NCBI RefSeq assembly: GCF_016653465.1
Contig: NZ_NHSQ01000116.1
Coordinates: 1-41,131, forward strand
DNA length: 41,131 nucleotides
DNA from: Thiocystis minor
GTDB taxonomy: Bacteria; Pseudomonadota; Gammaproteobacteria; Chromatiales; Chromatiaceae
Direction of reading: 5' to 3'
A model generated the notes under the pieces. It was not told where the DNA came from and made no database searches. It saw only the letters and a program-made list of their open reading frames with translations. Positions 1 through 7,528 of the stretch are shown in pieces (the stretch's first letter is position 1; each line of letters opens with the position of its first letter). A program made the position numbers and the translations under genes.

Positions 1-118
1 GTGACAGCCCGGCTTGGAATTGGATACGGTTCATGGGCATGACGGGATTCCTCAGCGAGACGGGGTAACCCACTGTGCGCCTATTTCCAGCGAAAAACTG
101 GCCTGCTGGAAAATCTTT

Positions 119-256
119 CTAATCAGGTTCGAGCTTGAAGACCGCGCAGATCGAGAGGAAAACGTGGTTGCTCTGCGTGCGCAGCGTCCGTGTCGGTGAT
201 TTGGCCAAGGCCGCATTGGACTTGAGCGACTTGTGATACTCCTCGATACACCATTA
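119..256 (-). pseudogene. C-terminal remnant of an IS4/IS701-like transposase
   Basis: Read on the minus strand from about 253, the sequence gives WCIEEYHKSLKSNAALAK, then SPTRTLRTQSNH and a KLE tail. This matches the conserved C-terminal block of DDE transposases that carry an E-x-YHKSLK-x-N catalytic helix. An in-frame TAG lies at 119-121, and the homologous reading seems to continue in another frame (LIRKIFQQ), so the end is also frameshifted. No upstream coding part is present: in-frame stops precede the Trp. The piece is a dead fragment abutting the truncated IS630-type element. Family assignment is from motif memory only. Confidence 0.6.
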
Positions 257-330
257 CTGAAACCGCTATAGAAGAATTTTTGACAGCGCCCCAAACGCTG
301 CCAATACTTGATTGCAAAGCGTTATTGGGG

Positions 331-1100
331 CTAAGATTGCACGAGGTGGCGCATGCAGTGGGCGAAGTCAATCTTGGTCCGCCGCGCCATGATCAGCACC
401 TCCCGCCACCCGCGCTTGGGTTCGCAGATCATCATCAGATCGCGCACGCCCTTGCGCTCATATTCCGTATCCTGGCGCTGGGGTGTTCCCGGCTGCGGCG
501 GCAGGGGTGCCCGCACCTCGCCAATCAGCTGCTTCGGGCTTTCGTCGAAGCACACCACGGGGCGGGCAGGATCGGCAGGTTCAGCAGACAGGTCGAGCAC
601 ATCCTCCATAGGTGCCACAAATTCTGCACCGACCTTGGGAATGCACCACTCTTGGACTTGCCAAGGTTTCAAGGTGTTTTTTTTAGCAGGCGACGAATCG
701 ATTCATGACGAAAGGTGTCGGCATACTCCAGTTGCACCACCTGATCGGCCAACAGACGCCGTGTCCAGTGGTCATGCCCCGTCGGGGCTGGCGTGCAGGC
801 TGTCGCGATCACCTGAGCGCAGTGTTTGTCGGTCAATTTCGGTGCCTTGCCCGGACGGGGTCGATCATGCAAGGCCGCGGCGACGCCTTCCTCAACGCAG
901 CGTTGCCGGAGATGGCCGACCATCGTGGCCGAGACCCCCAGGGCCTCAATGATCGCCGCATCCTGGCAACCCGCTGCCGCCTTCAACAGAATCCGGGCCC
1001 GCGTCTGCTGGCGGGCCGCGCTCTTCCCCTTGCGCAACAAGGCTTCCAGCGTGTCCACTTCCTCGTCCGTCAGCGCCACACGATATTTGATGGCGGGCAT
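331..1100 (-). pseudogene. IS630-family transposase, two-frame and 3'-truncated
   Basis: The first frame (ATG at 1100 to stop at 669) encodes 143 residues with an N-terminal helix-turn-helix region (ILLKAAAGCQDAAIIEALGV) typical of IS630/Tc1-like transposases. The catalytic part lies in the -1 frame (672 down to 331) and begins the DDE domain with VVCFDESPKQLIGE, the first catalytic Asp. The frames overlap at a run of eight A (minus strand, 675-682 region) that places A-AAA-AAA in the phase of a -1 slippery heptamer, as used by many IS630 elements. The protein stops just after ARRTKIDFAHCMRHLV, before the second Asp and the Glu, so it cannot be active. The break abuts the older transposase remnant. 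Confidence 0.75.
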
Positions 1101-1141
1101 GGTGGTCTCATCCGGGTTGCGAATCTTGCTTCCTTAGACCA

Positions 1142-1150
1142 TTCTCACGC
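1142..1150. repeat. 9-bp target-site duplication (left copy)
   Basis: TTCTCACGC at 1142-1150 is repeated exactly at 2241-2249, immediately outside the two ends of the insertion sequence at 1151-2240. A 9-bp duplication is the length known for the IS903 group of IS5-family elements. It shows that the element arrived by a simple, fairly recent transposition next to the upstream end of the IS630-type gene. Confidence 0.9.
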
Positions 1151-2240
1151 GGCGTTGGTGCATAAAGAAGCAGTAGGGCAGGATTCCCCTTCCCCCCTTT
1201 TCTCAGGACACAGCGACCCCAACCCGCACCGAGATCGGCATCCCCAGATCGGTCATCTGATTCATCGTGGCGATCCGTGCATGAACCTCGTTCACCTGGG
1301 ATTCGAAAATGCGTGAGGCGACCGCCTCCCCGAAGATCTGTTTGAGACGGTACATGGCATTTTCGGCCAAGCTGCGTCGATGATCACCGGCGTCCTGTTT
1401 CCACTGCACCACGCCTTTCTCCTGGATCGCGGCCAGCGCCTGTGCGCGCGGATGATCGGCTTCCCAGGCCACCGCGTTTTCTCTGGGCGGCACCACCAGC
1501 GTGGCCTGGTGTTGCGCCGCCACGTCATCCGCTTCGCGGGTATCGTCGGCCCCATCGGCATCGATCTGTGCAATGACCCCGTCGACCTGATCCACCAGAT
1601 CCCCAACGACCTCGCCATCCGTCCAGGCCGCCGTCGTGACCTCCACGCCAATGACATCCTTGACGTCCGCGTCGACCGCCAGATGAACCTTGATCCAGGT
1701 GCGCCGCTTCCCGGCACCGTGTTGGCGGACCTTCCATTCCCCCTCGCCAAACACCTTCAACCCGGTGGAGTCCACCACGACAGGGATCGGCCCCGTGCGT
1801 TCCTGGCGCGGGATTTGAACCACCAACGTCCGCACCCGACGCGACAGGTGCGTGTGATCCGGGATCGGCAAGTCCAACCCCATCAGGCGTATGAGGGACC
1901 GTCCAAATCCTTCCAGCGAGCGAGACGGCAGGCGGAACACTTGCTTCAACATCAGCAACGTCTGGATAGACCAGTCAGAAGAGCGCCACGGCGCACCCCG
2001 TTTGCCCGTCGGCTCTGGTCTCCAGCGCTGGGTGATCGCTTCCTGGTCGAACCAGACGGTGATGTCCCCACGCGCCACCAGCGCCCGGTCGGACGCCGGC
2101 CAGTTGGTGACCCGGTATTTCGCCTTCTTGGGGGAGGCGCCTTCGCCATTGTTGGGAGCTGTCGATGACATGTCTGGGAACTTTCTCCGCTGAAACCACC
2201 GCTAGATTAGCCGCTGGCGGCAGGTTTATGCACCAAGGCC
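1151..2240 (-). mobile_element. Intact IS5-family (IS903-group-like) insertion sequence
   Basis: The element is 1,090 bp. Its left end reads GGCGTTGGTGCATAAA (1151-1166) and its right end is the inverted TTTATGCACCAAGGCC (2225-2240), a 16-bp terminal inverted repeat with one mismatch. The ends start with GG and carry a TTGnTGnATAAA-like core resembling IS903 termini. Perfect 9-bp direct repeats flank it. A single full-length transposase ORF fills it on the minus strand. All parts needed for transposition appear present. Confidence 0.9.
1203..2171 (-). CDS. IS5-family DDE transposase
   Basis: A 322-residue transposase encoded inside the IS903-like element. The first catalytic Asp is in VVVDSTGLKVFGEGEWKVRQ (about D134), the second in the DADGADDTR block (about residues 204-210, usually DGAYDTR), and the Glu in AENAMYRLKQIFG (about E270). 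The N-terminal half shows the IS5-type segment WSIQTLLMLKQVFRLPSRSL. Length and motif spacing fit IS903-like transposases, and no frameshift is seen. The ATG lies 69 bp inside the right terminal repeat. The substitution of Asp for Tyr in the second motif is mild and leaves the likely catalytic residues in place. Confidence 0.9.
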   Translation of the reverse strand: MSSTAPNNGEGASPKKAKYRVTNWPASDRALVARGDITVWFDQEAITQRWRPEPTGKRGAPWRSSDWSIQTLLMLKQVFRLPSRSLEGFGRSLIRLMGLDLPIPDHTHLSRRVRTLVVQIPRQERTGPIPVVVDSTGLKVFGEGEWKVRQHGAGKRRTWIKVHLAVDADVKDVIGVEVTTAAWTDGEVVGDLVDQVDGVIAQIDADGADDTREADDVAAQHQATLVVPPRENAVAWEADHPRAQALAAIQEKGVVQWKQDAGDHRRSLAENAMYRLKQIFGEAVASRIFESQVNEVHARIATMNQMTDLGMPISVRVGVAVS

Positions 2241-2249
2241 TTCTCACGC

Positions 2250-2516
2250 CTAAAATATCTCTCCAATTCAACGTGACTGACTACTTCTACTTTGTTAACT
2301 TTGACTGTCGCATAAATTAATGAATTTTAAGTTATTTTTTATTAGGCGCAATAAATCTTCATTTACTATGCCCCTATTGAAGATAGATGTTGGCGGTTTA
2401 TGGGTGATTATAGGCGCTCAACGCGCCACTAGAACCCTATTGTTTATGTGTATTTTTGTTTATTATCATAAAATTTAAACACTTAAAGATTTTTTGAAGG
2501 TAACAAAGTAGAACTA
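2250..2516. other. AT-rich gap without a recognisable gene
   Basis: This stretch is much richer in A and T than the rest of the window and no open frame in it resembles a known protein. It separates the right target duplication of the insertion sequence from the gene remnant at 2517-2644. It looks like foreign or decayed DNA, but no repeat or origin-like structure is evident. Confidence 0.5.
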
Positions 2517-2644
2517 CTAGCGTCGGATGAATCCAAAGCCTGATTCGACCAGCAAATCCGAACGAGGAGCGTCCCGTCGAGATCGACGACGAGTAGCGGG
2601 GTATTCTCGGTCTGAGAGTGTGAAGATGGTTTGCCAAGTGTCAT
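2517..2644 (-). pseudogene. Frameshifted N-terminal remnant of a HAD-domain protein (possibly HAD-UbiA fusion)
   Basis: From ATG at 2644 (minus) the frame gives MTLGKPSSHSQTENTPLLVV followed by DLDGTLL, the Asp-x-Asp-Gly-Thr nucleophile motif of HAD hydrolases. After Leu-Leu the homologous reading moves to another frame, RSDLLVESGFGFIRR, and meets TAG at 2517-2519. DLDGTLL-R-SDLL-ES is the usual start of proteins that fuse a HAD domain to a UbiA-type prenyltransferase, so this is probably the first 40 or so codons of such a gene. Nothing downstream continues it, because the sequence becomes AT-rich. The gene was apparently destroyed by an insertion or deletion and a frameshift. Confidence 0.45.
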
Positions 2645-2782
2645 GGCGACACCGTCGGCCTATTCGCCTTGTCCATAGCACCAACCCGTTGTGAAATTCA
2701 AGCTGCGGCGGCGAGGAATTCTACGCCCGATTCGCACACTGCCAACGCGGAAAAACCACGTTGACAGGTGATGTCGTGATCG

Positions 2783-2808
2783 ACAGATGACGTGGGAACG
2801 TCATCTGT
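2783..2808 (-). terminator. Hairpin just downstream of the phosphofructokinase gene
   Basis: ACAGATGACG (2783-2792) and CGTCATCTGT (2799-2808) form a perfect 10-bp stem with a 6-nt loop, ending 7 nt beyond the stop codon of the minus-strand gene. No clear U-run follows on that strand, so it may be a weak or factor-assisted terminator or a 3'-end stabilising hairpin. Confidence 0.5.
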
Positions 2809-2814
2809 TGTCGG

Positions 2815-4068
2815 TCAGACTTCAAACGCCGCAAGCTTGCGCGCCACCGGGGCATTCTTCAGGGTCACATACTTCGGCAGGCCATGCTCGAACGGCGGGT
2901 AGTCCTCGCCCTGGATCAGCGGGATCAGATACTCCTTGCAGACCGGCGTGATGCCGAAACCGTTCTCGGTGATGAAGTCGCGCGGCATGAATTTCTCGAC
3001 ATTGGCGACCTCCGACAGCGGCGCCTCGCCGACCTCCCAGGCATAGGGATCGCTGCTCAGACGCCGGACGGTCGGCATGACGGCATTGTGTCCGGCCAGC
3101 GCGAACTCGACCCCGGCCCGGCCCATGGCGTAGGCCTGCTCGACATCGGTCTTGGAGGCCAGGTGACGGGCCGCGCGCTGGAGATAATCGGCCACCGCCC
3201 AATGGAATTTGTAGCCGGTCGCGTCCTTGATCATGTTCGCGACCACGGGCGCCGCGCCGCCGAGCTGCGCGTGACCGAAGGCGTCGCGCGTGCCCTGCTC
3301 GGCCAGGAAGCGGCCATCGGGATACTTGGCGCCCTCGGAAACGACGATGGTGCAGAAGTCGAAACGCTCGACCTTGTCCTTGACGGCGGCGATGAAGCGC
3401 GCCTGATCGAATTCGATCTCGGGGAAGAGGATCATGACCGGGAGATTATGATCCTCGATTAGACCGCCGGCGGCGGCGATCCAGCCGGCATGGCGGCCCA
3501 TGACCTCAAGGACAAAAACCTTGGTCGAGGTCTTGCACATGGAGCGCACGTCGAACGAGGCTTCCAGCGCGGAGGTGGCGATGTACTTGGCGACCGAGCC
3601 GAAACCGGGGCAGTTGTCGGTGATGGGCAGATCGTTGTCGACCGTCTTGGGGACATGGATCGCCTGCACCGGATAGCCCAGCGCCTCGGAGAGTTGCGAG
3701 ACCTTGTAGCAGGTATCGGCCGAATCGCCGCCGCCGTTGTAGAAGAAATACCCGATATCGTGGGCCTTGAAGACCTCGATCAGACGCTCGTACTCGCGCC
3801 GGTTGGCCTCCAGGCTCTTGAGCTTGTAGCGGCAGGAACCGAAGGCGCCGGAAGGGGTGTAGCGCAGGGCGGCAATGGCCTCGTCCGATTCCTGACTGGT
3901 ATCGATCAGATCCTCGGTCAGCGCGCCGATGATGCCGTTGCGACCGGCATAAACATTGGCGATCTGGTCAGTGTGACGGCGGGCGGTCTCGATCACCCCG
4001 CAGGCGGAGGCGTTGATGACGGCGGTGACGCCGCCGGATTGAGCGTAAAAGGCATTTTTCGCGGACAT
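2815..4068 (-). CDS. pfp: Pyrophosphate-dependent 6-phosphofructokinase
   Basis: A 417-residue PfkA-superfamily enzyme that reversibly phosphorylates fructose 6-phosphate with PPi. Residues 9-25 hold the AQSGGVTAVINASACGV phosphate-binding segment, GGGDS is at 112-116, and PKTVDND at 140-146 carries the substrate-binding Asp. The Lys in PKTVDND (Gly in ATP enzymes) points to PPi as phosphoryl donor. MGRHAGWIAAA follows. In autotrophs with a Calvin cycle such enzymes are known also to act on sedoheptulose bisphosphate, so a role in CBB sugar-phosphate turnover is a reasonable inference given the RuBisCO operons here. The gene stands alone on the minus strand, with heptad repeats directly upstream and a hairpin directly downstream. 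Confidence 0.9.
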   Translation of the reverse strand: MSAKNAFYAQSGGVTAVINASACGVIETARRHTDQIANVYAGRNGIIGALTEDLIDTSQESDEAIAALRYTPSGAFGSCRYKLKSLEANRREYERLIEVFKAHDIGYFFYNGGGDSADTCYKVSQLSEALGYPVQAIHVPKTVDNDLPITDNCPGFGSVAKYIATSALEASFDVRSMCKTSTKVFVLEVMGRHAGWIAAAGGLIEDHNLPVMILFPEIEFDQARFIAAVKDKVERFDFCTIVVSEGAKYPDGRFLAEQGTRDAFGHAQLGGAAPVVANMIKDATGYKFHWAVADYLQRAARHLASKTDVEQAYAMGRAGVEFALAGHNAVMPTVRRLSSDPYAWEVGEAPLSEVANVEKFMPRDFITENGFGITPVCKEYLIPLIQGEDYPPFEHGLPKYVTLKNAPVARKLAAFEV

Positions 4069-4082
4069 ATTGCTTCCTCGTT

Positions 4083-4137
4083 GGCAGTTTTTAGTTGGCA
4101 GTTTTCAGTTAGTCGCCTGGATGACTGACTGACAACT
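4083..4137. repeat. Degenerate heptad repeats in inverted arms (NNCAGTT type)
   Basis: Four consecutive 7-mers, GGCAGTT, TTTAGTT, GGCAGTT and TTCAGTT (4083-4110), face the opposite-strand units ACTGACT and GACAACT (4124-4137) across a short spacer. The layout mirrors the GCTGGNN arrays in the form I cbb operon. The right arm overlaps the stop codon of the small minus-strand gene ending at 4136. Confidence 0.65.
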
Positions 4138-4492
4138 ATCGCTGGGGCAGGTCGCCGCGCTGTTCGGCGACAAAGTCGGCCTGGGCCTGGAGCAGCGCGA
4201 CGGCGCACTCGGCCAGGTCGTCGTATTGCTCGACACCCACGCCCATCTGTTTGTAAGGCTTATAAAAAAACTGGCAGCGATAGGCGCGCTCGCCGGCTTT
4301 GAAGATGACGAAGTTGCAACCGTCATCGGACTGCCAGTAGATCACCGGACAGGTCGTCAGCTCGCGATCGGAGGCGGCGAGACGGATCTCCGCGTCAGCG
4401 AGCTGGATCTCCAGGTCACGCCCGTAGCGTTCGCGGAGCGTGGTTCGCATCAGCCACTGCTCGGTTTCCGTGATGTCGGGGATAGTGGCCAT
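4136..4492 (-). CDS. Conserved hypothetical protein, 118 residues
   Basis: The ATG at 4492 gives MATIPDITETEQWLMRTTLR and a compact acidic protein without signal peptide or membrane segment. A longer reading to 4609 exists, but its extra N-terminus looks non-coding. The protein mixes predicted helices (ERYGRDLEIQLADAEIRLA) with a strand-rich middle (CPVIYWQSDDGCNFVIFKAG) that contains two Cys. I do not recognise the family. It lies upstream of pfp on the same strand, about 70 bp away with heptad repeats between, so cotranscription is possible but not shown. Confidence 0.65.
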   Translation of the reverse strand: MATIPDITETEQWLMRTTLRERYGRDLEIQLADAEIRLAASDRELTTCPVIYWQSDDGCNFVIFKAGERAYRCQFFYKPYKQMGVGVEQYDDLAECAVALLQAQADFVAEQRGDLPQR

Positions 4493-4682
4493 ATTGGGTT
4501 GTCGCTGGTCGGACGTTGTTCGATTGAGTATGGCGAGCGATGAACCGCGCCATCGCAAGCACTCCGTGAAAAATGCAGCAAGACTAACCAAAACGGACGC
4601 CAGTTCCAAATGTTAAACCACGAGGGCGCCAGCCGCCGATAATGCCCGCCGTCCCCAGGTTCTCGTTGGGTACCCCACCGCC

Positions 4683-4775
4683 GTAGGAGCCCGCTTGCGG
4701 GCGATAGGCCGCGAGCAAAGGCTTCCGGCGACTCCGCCGCGATGTCGACCGCGTCGCCCGCAAGCGGGCTCCTAC
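4683..4775. repeat. REP-type palindrome pair
   Basis: A 22-bp unit at 4683-4704, containing the palindrome GCCCGCTTGCGGGC after GTAGGA, recurs as an exact inverted copy at 4754-4775 about 50 bp away. Each unit can fold by itself and the pair can fold together, as in the REP doublets of gammaproteobacteria. The right unit covers the stop codon of ubiI, so it forms the 3' end of that operon's transcript. Confidence 0.8.
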
Positions 4776-6001
4776 GATGCGGTGTACGGCCGCACCAGCG
4801 GCGGCAGATCCGCGCCCAGACCCAGGGCGCGGTCCATGAACAAGCGTTTGAGCGGCGCAAGACGATCAACGGTCGTCAGGCCCAGACCGCGAATGGCGGC
4901 CAGCGGTTGCCGACTGTCGCCGAAGATCCGTTTGAAGACATCCATGGCGCCAAGCATCAGCAAATTGTCGCCGCGCCGCGCCCGCTCATAATGACGCAGC
5001 GTCCAGAGACCGGCGAGATCGCGACGGCGTTCGATCGCCAGATCCAGGGTCGCCGCCAATTCGGCGGCATCCAGAAAACCCAGATTGACGCCCTGCCCCG
5101 CCAGCGGATGGATAGCATGGGCGGCATCGCCGATCAATGCCAGTCCCGGTAGGACATACTGCTTGGCATGCTGTAACCGCAGCGGGACGGACGCGCGCGG
5201 TCCGTCCAGGATCAAGCGACCGAGGCAAGATTCGGAGGCGTCGGTGACCATCTCCGAAAACAGCCCGTCGTTCAGATTCATGAGTTCGAGCGCGCGCTCG
5301 TCGTCGGCGCTCCAGACGATCGAACAACGCCCGTCGGACAGCGGCAGCAGCGCCAGCGGCCCCGTCGGCAGGAAACGCTGCCAGGCGGTCTCCTGGTGCC
5401 AATCGGCGGGTCTGACGTTGGCGACGATCGCGCGTTGGTCATAGTTCCAGCCCTCGGTCGCGATGCCGGCCAAATCGCGCACCAGCGAATCGCGGCCGTC
5501 GGCCCCGACCAGCAGACGTGCGTCGATCGACCGACCGTCGGCGAACCGGATCCGCGCCGGCGGCTCGCGGCGATCCAGATCCGCGATGACGGCGGGGCAG
5601 ATCAGGGCGACATCCGGGGTTTGTTCCAATCGCTCCCAGAGCGCGAGTTGGATGACCCGATTCTCGACGATATGGCCCAGATCCGCCTCGCCCAGATCCG
5701 CGCTATCGAAACGAATCCGTCCGCTGCTGGCGGCGTCCCACACCCGCATCTGGCGGTAGGGACTGGCGCCGAGTTCCAGGATCCGCTCCCAGACGCCCAG
5801 GCGCTGAAGCATCCGTTGGCTGGCCCGACTCAGGGCCGAGACCCGCAGATCCACTTCGCCCGCCGGCCAGTCGCGAAGCGGCGCGCGCGACTCGATCAGG
5901 GCGATGGAGAGCCCCTTGCCGGACATGGCGCGGGAGAAGGCCGCGCCAACCATGCCGCCGCCGACGACAGCGATATCGAAGGACTGCTCTGACTCAGTCA
6001 T
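4772..6001 (-). CDS. ubiI: Ubiquinone biosynthesis FAD monooxygenase, UbiI-like
   Basis: A 409-residue flavoprotein of the UbiH/UbiF/COQ6 family, expected to hydroxylate the ubiquinone precursor ring (C5 for UbiI). The N-terminal FAD dinucleotide fold is FDIAVVGGGMVGAAFSRAM, the middle DG motif is LLVGADGRDSLVRDLAG, and the second FAD motif is LIGDAAHAIHPLAGQGVNLG followed by LDAAEL, which is closest to E. coli UbiI/VisC. An upstream in-frame ATG at 6022 exists, but GGAG stands 7 nt before the ATG at 6001, so that start is preferred. It is the last gene of ygfB-pepP-ubiH-ubiI, the same order as in E. coli. The stop codon lies inside a REP unit. Confidence 0.85.
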   Translation of the reverse strand: MTESEQSFDIAVVGGGMVGAAFSRAMSGKGLSIALIESRAPLRDWPAGEVDLRVSALSRASQRMLQRLGVWERILELGASPYRQMRVWDAASSGRIRFDSADLGEADLGHIVENRVIQLALWERLEQTPDVALICPAVIADLDRREPPARIRFADGRSIDARLLVGADGRDSLVRDLAGIATEGWNYDQRAIVANVRPADWHQETAWQRFLPTGPLALLPLSDGRCSIVWSADDERALELMNLNDGLFSEMVTDASESCLGRLILDGPRASVPLRLQHAKQYVLPGLALIGDAAHAIHPLAGQGVNLGFLDAAELAATLDLAIERRRDLAGLWTLRHYERARRGDNLLMLGAMDVFKRIFGDSRQPLAAIRGLGLTTVDRLAPLKRLFMDRALGLGADLPPLVRPYTAS

Positions 6002-6106
6002 GCGCATGCTCCAATGTTTCAATCCGCGCCTAATTTAAGCCAGGCGACACCGCGCGGAAGAGGTTACCCCTTTCCCGCGCGCATTATCCCCCTGAAGAGG
6101 GAGGTT

Positions 6107-7339
6107 TCAAACGGAGGATGGCGATGTAAGTCCGCGCGCCAGATGCGGCAGGGGACCGCCCAGGCCCATGAAACGTCTGGCGAGCCGATGGCGCGCGCAG
6201 GGCAGCAGATCCAGACCTAGCAGACCCGCCCCGCGGGCGAACCGAACTGGCGCCCAGGGGATGACGAAGAGTCGCGCCAGCGTATCGGTCAGACTGGCGG
6301 TTCCGGCCTGATCGCGACCTCGCCAGCGCGCATACTCGGACAGGGTCGCCGCCGCGCCGGGATCGCCGCCCGTCACCGCACTGCGCGCCAGCACCTCGGC
6401 CAATGCCGCCACATCCCGCAGTCCCAGATTGAAGCCCTGACCGGCGACCGGATGCAGGCTGTGAGCAGCGTTGCCGATCAGGACCAGACGTTCCTGGACC
6501 GGATTGCGGATCAGCCGGAATTTGAGCGGGTAGGCGCGACGCGAGGAGACCCGAGTCAAGCGACCCAGCCGATACCCGAGGCGATCCTGGAGACGGCCCA
6601 AAAATTCCTCATCAGAGAGCGCCAGCAGGTCGGCGGTCTCGTTCTCGCGACAGGTCCAGACCACCGAATAGCGCCCGCCGGTCATGGGCAGCAGCGCCAG
6701 GGGACCGGATTCGGTAAACCGCTCGAAGGCCACGCCAGTCCGAGGACGATCCGGCGTGACCGTGGCGATGATGGCGTCCTGACCATAGGCATGCTCCCGC
6801 GCCTTCAGACCGAGTCGTTCGCGGATGGACGAATCGCCGCCGTCGGCGGCGACCAGCAGACGGGTGCGCAGATGACGAATCTCCCCGTCCATCTGGACAT
6901 CCAGATCCACCCCGTCGCCATGCACGCGATGCTCGATCAGCCGCGCGGGGCAGCGGAGTTCGAGATTGTCGGCATGATCGAGCGCCAAACGGATCGCCAC
7001 GCCCATGGCGCGCGCCGGCACGACAGCGCCCAGCGCCGCAACGCCCTCCTCGGCGTGATCGAGCCGGGCGATGCCGTATTGCCCCCGTTCGGAGACATGC
7101 ACCTTCAGGATCGGCTCCGCCTCGGGCGCCATGTCCGGCCACAGACCCATGGCGTCGAAAATCCGCTGACTGCCCAGCGAGAGCGCGATGACGCGCTCGT
7201 CGTAACTGGGGTGTTGCGCGGAAACCGTCGGCACCGCCTCGATCAGCGCGACCCGCAGTCGGGTGCTGACCAAGGCACAGGCCAGACTGCCGCCGACCAG
7301 ACCGCCGCCGATGATCGCTACGTCGTAATCGTGCAGCAT
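6107..7339 (-). CDS. ubiH: 2-octaprenyl-6-methoxyphenol hydroxylase UbiH
   Basis: A 410-residue paralogue of the neighbouring UbiI, expected to hydroxylate C1 of the ubiquinone ring. The FAD fold is YDVAIIGGGLVGGSLACAL, the middle motif VAADGGDSSIRERLGL, and the late motif LIGNAAHSLHPVAGQGFNLG. Asn in GNAAH in place of the usual Asp is characteristic of UbiH. The ATG at 7339 is preceded by GGAGG about 11 nt upstream; in-frame ATG 7357 and GTG 7366 are alternatives. The first 32 or so codons and the leader are tandemly duplicated upstream (7387-7528). The duplicate start is out of frame with the gene, because 142 is not a multiple of three. About 105 bp separate its stop from ubiI. Confidence 0.85.
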   Translation of the reverse strand: MLHDYDVAIIGGGLVGGSLACALVSTRLRVALIEAVPTVSAQHPSYDERVIALSLGSQRIFDAMGLWPDMAPEAEPILKVHVSERGQYGIARLDHAEEGVAALGAVVPARAMGVAIRLALDHADNLELRCPARLIEHRVHGDGVDLDVQMDGEIRHLRTRLLVAADGGDSSIRERLGLKAREHAYGQDAIIATVTPDRPRTGVAFERFTESGPLALLPMTGGRYSVVWTCRENETADLLALSDEEFLGRLQDRLGYRLGRLTRVSSRRAYPLKFRLIRNPVQERLVLIGNAAHSLHPVAGQGFNLGLRDVAALAEVLARSAVTGGDPGAAATLSEYARWRGRDQAGTASLTDTLARLFVIPWAPVRFARGAGLLGLDLLPCARHRLARRFMGLGGPLPHLARGLTSPSSV

Positions 7340-7528
7340 TGCCAAGCTCACCTCCATCGTTCGCACACCCGTTCTTCAACGTGCTTAGCGCGACCCGCAG
7401 TCGGGTGCTGACCAAGGCACAGGCCAGACTGCCGCCGACCAGACCGCCGCCGATGATCGCTACGTCGTAATCGTGCAGCATTGCCAAGCTCACCTCCATC
7501 GTTCGCACACCCGTTCTTCAACGTGCTT
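7245..7528. repeat. Exact 142-bp tandem duplication over the pepP-ubiH junction
   Basis: Bases 7245-7386 are repeated without visible change at 7387-7528. Each unit holds the last codons of pepP, the leader with GGAGG, and the first codons of ubiH. The upstream copy keeps the pepP stop and an orphan ubiH start whose reading runs out of frame through the second copy. The absence of divergence suggests a very recent event, or an assembly artefact. Confidence 0.9.

Noticed and set aside
6612-7508. Second ubiH-like gene starting at the upstream duplicated start
   Set aside because: It follows ubiH for about 40 codons, then reads out of frame because of the 142-bp unit; a decoy start, not a gene.
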